Assembly: GCA_003455655.1 (NCBI GenBank)
Contig: DMQP01000219.1
Coordinates: forward strand, 1-15,589
DNA from: Treponema sp.
GTDB lineage: Bacteria > Spirochaetota > Spirochaetia > Treponematales > Treponemataceae
Direction: 5' to 3'
Length of the DNA: 15,589 nt
The notes under the pieces are model-generated. The model worked only from the letters and a program-made list of their open reading frames with translations. It was not told where the DNA came from and searched no databases. Below, piece by piece: positions 13,662 to 15,589 of the stretch (position 1 is the first letter of the stretch; the number at the start of each line of letters is the position of its first letter). A program made the translations under genes and the position numbers.

Positions 13662-14346
13662 ACAGTGACTGGTCAAAATCTTCGCTGTTACCAGACCAGA
13701 CAATGTGCCCATTTTTCAAAAGAATTATTTTATGTGAAATAGCTTTTGCTTCGTCTAAATCATGTGTTACAAAAATTGCTGTTTGTTTGCCTTGCGTTAA
13801 TGTGTCATGAATGTTTGCAGCAAGTTTTTTTCTAAGTGGTGCATCAAGAGAACTAAGGGGTTCATCGAGAAGAACCAGTTGCGGTTGTGTAATAAGTGTT
13901 CGACAAAGGGCAACTCTTTGTGCTTCTCCTCCAGAAAGTGTTTCTGGTTTACGCTTTGCAAAAGACTCTAATCCCATTGATTCAAGAAGCCTTCTTGCTT
14001 GTTTTCGTGCATCGCTTTTTGCAATTCCTTTGCACACAAGTCCGTATGCAACATTGTCTTCGATGTTCATGTGTAAAAAAAGAGATGGCGATTGAAACAC
14101 CATGCCACAGTTACGCTTACCCGGCGCAAGTTTTGTTATGTCTTTTCCCGAAAGCAAAATGCTCTGTTGTTGCTGGTCTGGGCGTTTGTCTAGTTTTTCT
14201 AAACCTGCAATAAGACGAAGTATGGTAGACTTTCCACATCCACTGGGGCCTACTAAAGAAACAATGCATCCTTTTTCAAGTTCAAATGAAAGATCTATGG
14301 TTCTGTTGGGCCAGCTTTTGAATAAACCTTTTGCTTCAAAGAACAT
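13651..14346 (-). CDS. ABC transporter ATP-binding protein, ThiQ-like
   Basis: The ATPase (231 aa) of an importer, working on the cytoplasmic face of the adjacent permease. It has Walker A GPSGCGKST at 33-41, a Q-loop (MVFQSP), the signature LSGGEAQRVALCRTL, Walker B LVLLDEPLSSLD and the H-loop FVTHD. It lacks the C-terminal regulatory extension of FbpC or PotA-type ATPases, and its size matches ThiQ (about 230 aa). The second of two close ATGs (14346) is preferred because AGGAGG then lies 8 nt upstream; the first ATG (14352) is only 2 nt from it. The start overlaps the permease 3' end by 11 nt. Substrate is inferred: thiamine or its phosphates fits best, iron(III) or another small ligand is possible. 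Confidence 0.82.
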   Translation of the reverse strand: MFFEAKGLFKSWPNRTIDLSFELEKGCIVSLVGPSGCGKSTILRLIAGLEKLDKRPDQQQQSILLSGKDITKLAPGKRNCGMVFQSPSLFLHMNIEDNVAYGLVCKGIAKSDARKQARRLLESMGLESFAKRKPETLSGGEAQRVALCRTLITQPQLVLLDEPLSSLDAPLRKKLAANIHDTLTQGKQTAIFVTHDLDEAKAISHKIILLKNGHIVWSGNSEDFDQSLFDA

Positions 14347-15589
14347 GTGCATTTCCTCCTTTTGAAGAAGCGGTAAATGTTAGAGCGCACAAAGTCATAC
14401 ACAGTATGCCTAGTAGTAAACCTGCTGCACTGGCTTGTTCAAATCGGTAAGATGCTGCAAGTCTGTAGACATAGAGTGCAAGGGTAGAACTTTTGGGAAG
14501 ATTAAGAAGTAGGGGAAGTGTTGCATCTCCTGCACTGAGAGCAAGAGACAGTGTAAAAGCGCTGTAAAGTTTGTTTTTACAAAGTGGTAAGTAAATGCGA
14601 AAAATACTGTCTAATCGTGATGGAGAAAGAAGCAGAGCAGAGTCTGTAATGTTTTGCGGAATCGTCTCTACTGCAGAATAAATTTGTCTAAAGGCAAAAG
14701 GCCACATAAGTGCTACTTGGCAAAAGCAAAGACTTGTTTCTGTTGCCTGATGAAGCGTTTTCATAATGCCTATGCCGAGTACGACAGAAGAAACTGCCAT
14801 AGGAAGTAGGGGAATAAGTGACTGTAGAGATGTGCCTTTTTGTTTTCTTTGTCTTAGGGTGCAGAGCATGCAATAAGTGAATGCACAAAGCGTACAACAG
14901 GAAGCCGTTCGAACTCCTATGCTAAGTGTGTTGAACAAAGACCGGTAGAAGTCTTGAGAGAGAACAAGTGTTTTTACTGCTTTGAATGATGATATAAAAA
15001 GAGAAGCAAAGGGACAGACAAAACAGATTGTAATAACAAGCATGAGGGGAATAAAAAAAATATAATCTTTTGCGGTAAGCGAACTTTGTTCTCTTTCATG
15101 TTTTAACGAAAGCCCTGTTGTGTGTTTTGTTCTTTCTTCCATCCATGACCATACGAATAAAATAACAAGAGCTGTTGCAGTTTCTAGAAGGGCAAAACGT
15201 GCTGCGTTTGTAAAATCAAGTTGCGCTCTTCCTGCTTGGTAAATTGCAACTTCGAATGTAGTAGAACCTTTTGCTCCAAACAAAAGGACAATCATAAAAG
15301 AAAAAAAACAAAAAAGAAAAATAGGTACGCAAGAAGAAACAATTGACGGTAATAGTTGGTGAATTGTTATTGTTCGGAAAATGCGAAAGGGTTTTGCTCC
15401 TAACAGTAATGCACTTTCTTTTTGACTTAAATCAATTCTTGCCCAAGCTGAAGCTACTGAAATCATTACCAGCGGAAAATTGTAAAAGCCTTGTGTAAAG
15501 ACAATGCCTGCGAATGAATATAAAAAAGTAAGCGGTTGGGGTAAAAGTCTGTTTATGTATCCGTTAATACCAAAGAATGAAATGTAAGC
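14336..15589 (-). CDS. ABC transporter two-domain permease, ThiP-like (partial, 5' end outside window)
   Basis: The reading frame is open from the right edge of the window to the stop at 14336 (417 codons); an internal ATG at 15466 is not the true start, because the 41 codons upstream encode a typical permease membrane region (FFGINGYINRL, FTQGFYNFPLV). There are many membrane segments in two halves. Each half has an EAA-type loop that contacts the ATPase: ESALLLGAKPFRIF at about 60-73 of the visible part, and DSALLLSPSRLDSIFR at about 316-331, in which the usual glycine is replaced by serine. The fused two-domain layout is that of ThiP and FbpB. T. pallidum has a thiBPQ cluster in this order, to my recollection, so a binding-protein gene is expected just beyond the right edge. 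Confidence 0.8.
   Translation of the reverse strand, partial: AYISFFGINGYINRLLPQPLTFLYSFAGIVFTQGFYNFPLVMISVASAWARIDLSQKESALLLGAKPFRIFRTITIHQLLPSIVSSCVPIFLFCFFSFMIVLLFGAKGSTTFEVAIYQAGRAQLDFTNAARFALLETATALVILFVWSWMEERTKHTTGLSLKHEREQSSLTAKDYIFFIPLMLVITICFVCPFASLFISSFKAVKTLVLSQDFYRSLFNTLSIGVRTASCCTLCAFTYCMLCTLRQRKQKGTSLQSLIPLLPMAVSSVVLGIGIMKTLHQATETSLCFCQVALMWPFAFRQIYSAVETIPQNITDSALLLSPSRLDSIFRIYLPLCKNKLYSAFTLSLALSAGDATLPLLLNLPKSSTLALYVYRLAASYRFEQASAAGLLLGILCMTLCALTFTASSKGGNAHVL

Noticed and set aside
14336..15589. TPP riboswitch for the ThiP/ThiQ-like genes.
   Set aside because: No THI-box-like sequence is seen in the window; the 5' end of the operon lies beyond the right edge, so nothing can be concluded.

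Overview
The window looks like chromosomal DNA from a spirochaete, most likely a gut- or rumen-type Treponema. The pointers are low GC, a lysine/alanine-rich H1-like protein, a long-form serine hydroxymethyltransferase with a Chlamydia/Treponema-type insertion, a ThiP/ThiQ-type transporter, and a secreted beta-glucanase. This assignment is inference from gene content; no ribosomal RNA gene is present to settle it. I see no insertion sequence, phage or CRISPR array.

Left part (1-6356). A tRNA-Val(GAC) gene and a histone H1-like gene lie on the minus strand, separated by a strong intrinsic terminator that seems also to hold the tRNA promoter. An AT-rich, A-tract-rich spacer then separates the H1-like gene from a plus-strand operon: topoisomerase IV subunit B, topoisomerase IV subunit A, a YigZ/IMPACT-family protein and a histidine phosphatase. 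The B subunit carries an N-terminal tail of about 97 residues rich in Lys, Ala, Ser and Thr that resembles the H1-like protein next door.

Middle (6353-9591). A minus-strand AraC-family regulator is divergent from a lipoprotein laminarinase-type glucanase (GH16 plus three CBM4/9-like modules). The regulator is a likely controller of this enzyme. A hairpin terminator closes the glucanase gene and serves the convergent glyA gene.

Right part (9606-15589), all on the minus strand. In order of transcription these are an ABC permease that runs off the right edge (ThiP-like), its ATPase (ThiQ-like), a small COG2426 membrane protein, an Mrp/NBP35 Fe-S carrier ATPase, a tRNA-dihydrouridine synthase, and serine hydroxymethyltransferase. 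Permease and ATPase overlap. Mrp and Dus are joined by a TAATG overlap, as are the topoisomerase IV A subunit and YigZ.

The most interesting signals are these. (1) Three genes (topoisomerase IV B, araC, COG2426) lack a Shine-Dalgarno sequence, and each has a sigma70-like promoter whose -10 box ends exactly 6 nt before the ATG, predicting leaderless mRNAs. (2) The H1-like protein tiles exactly as 9 + 7x11 + 11x5 residues. (3) An H1-like tail is fused to topoisomerase IV next to that gene.
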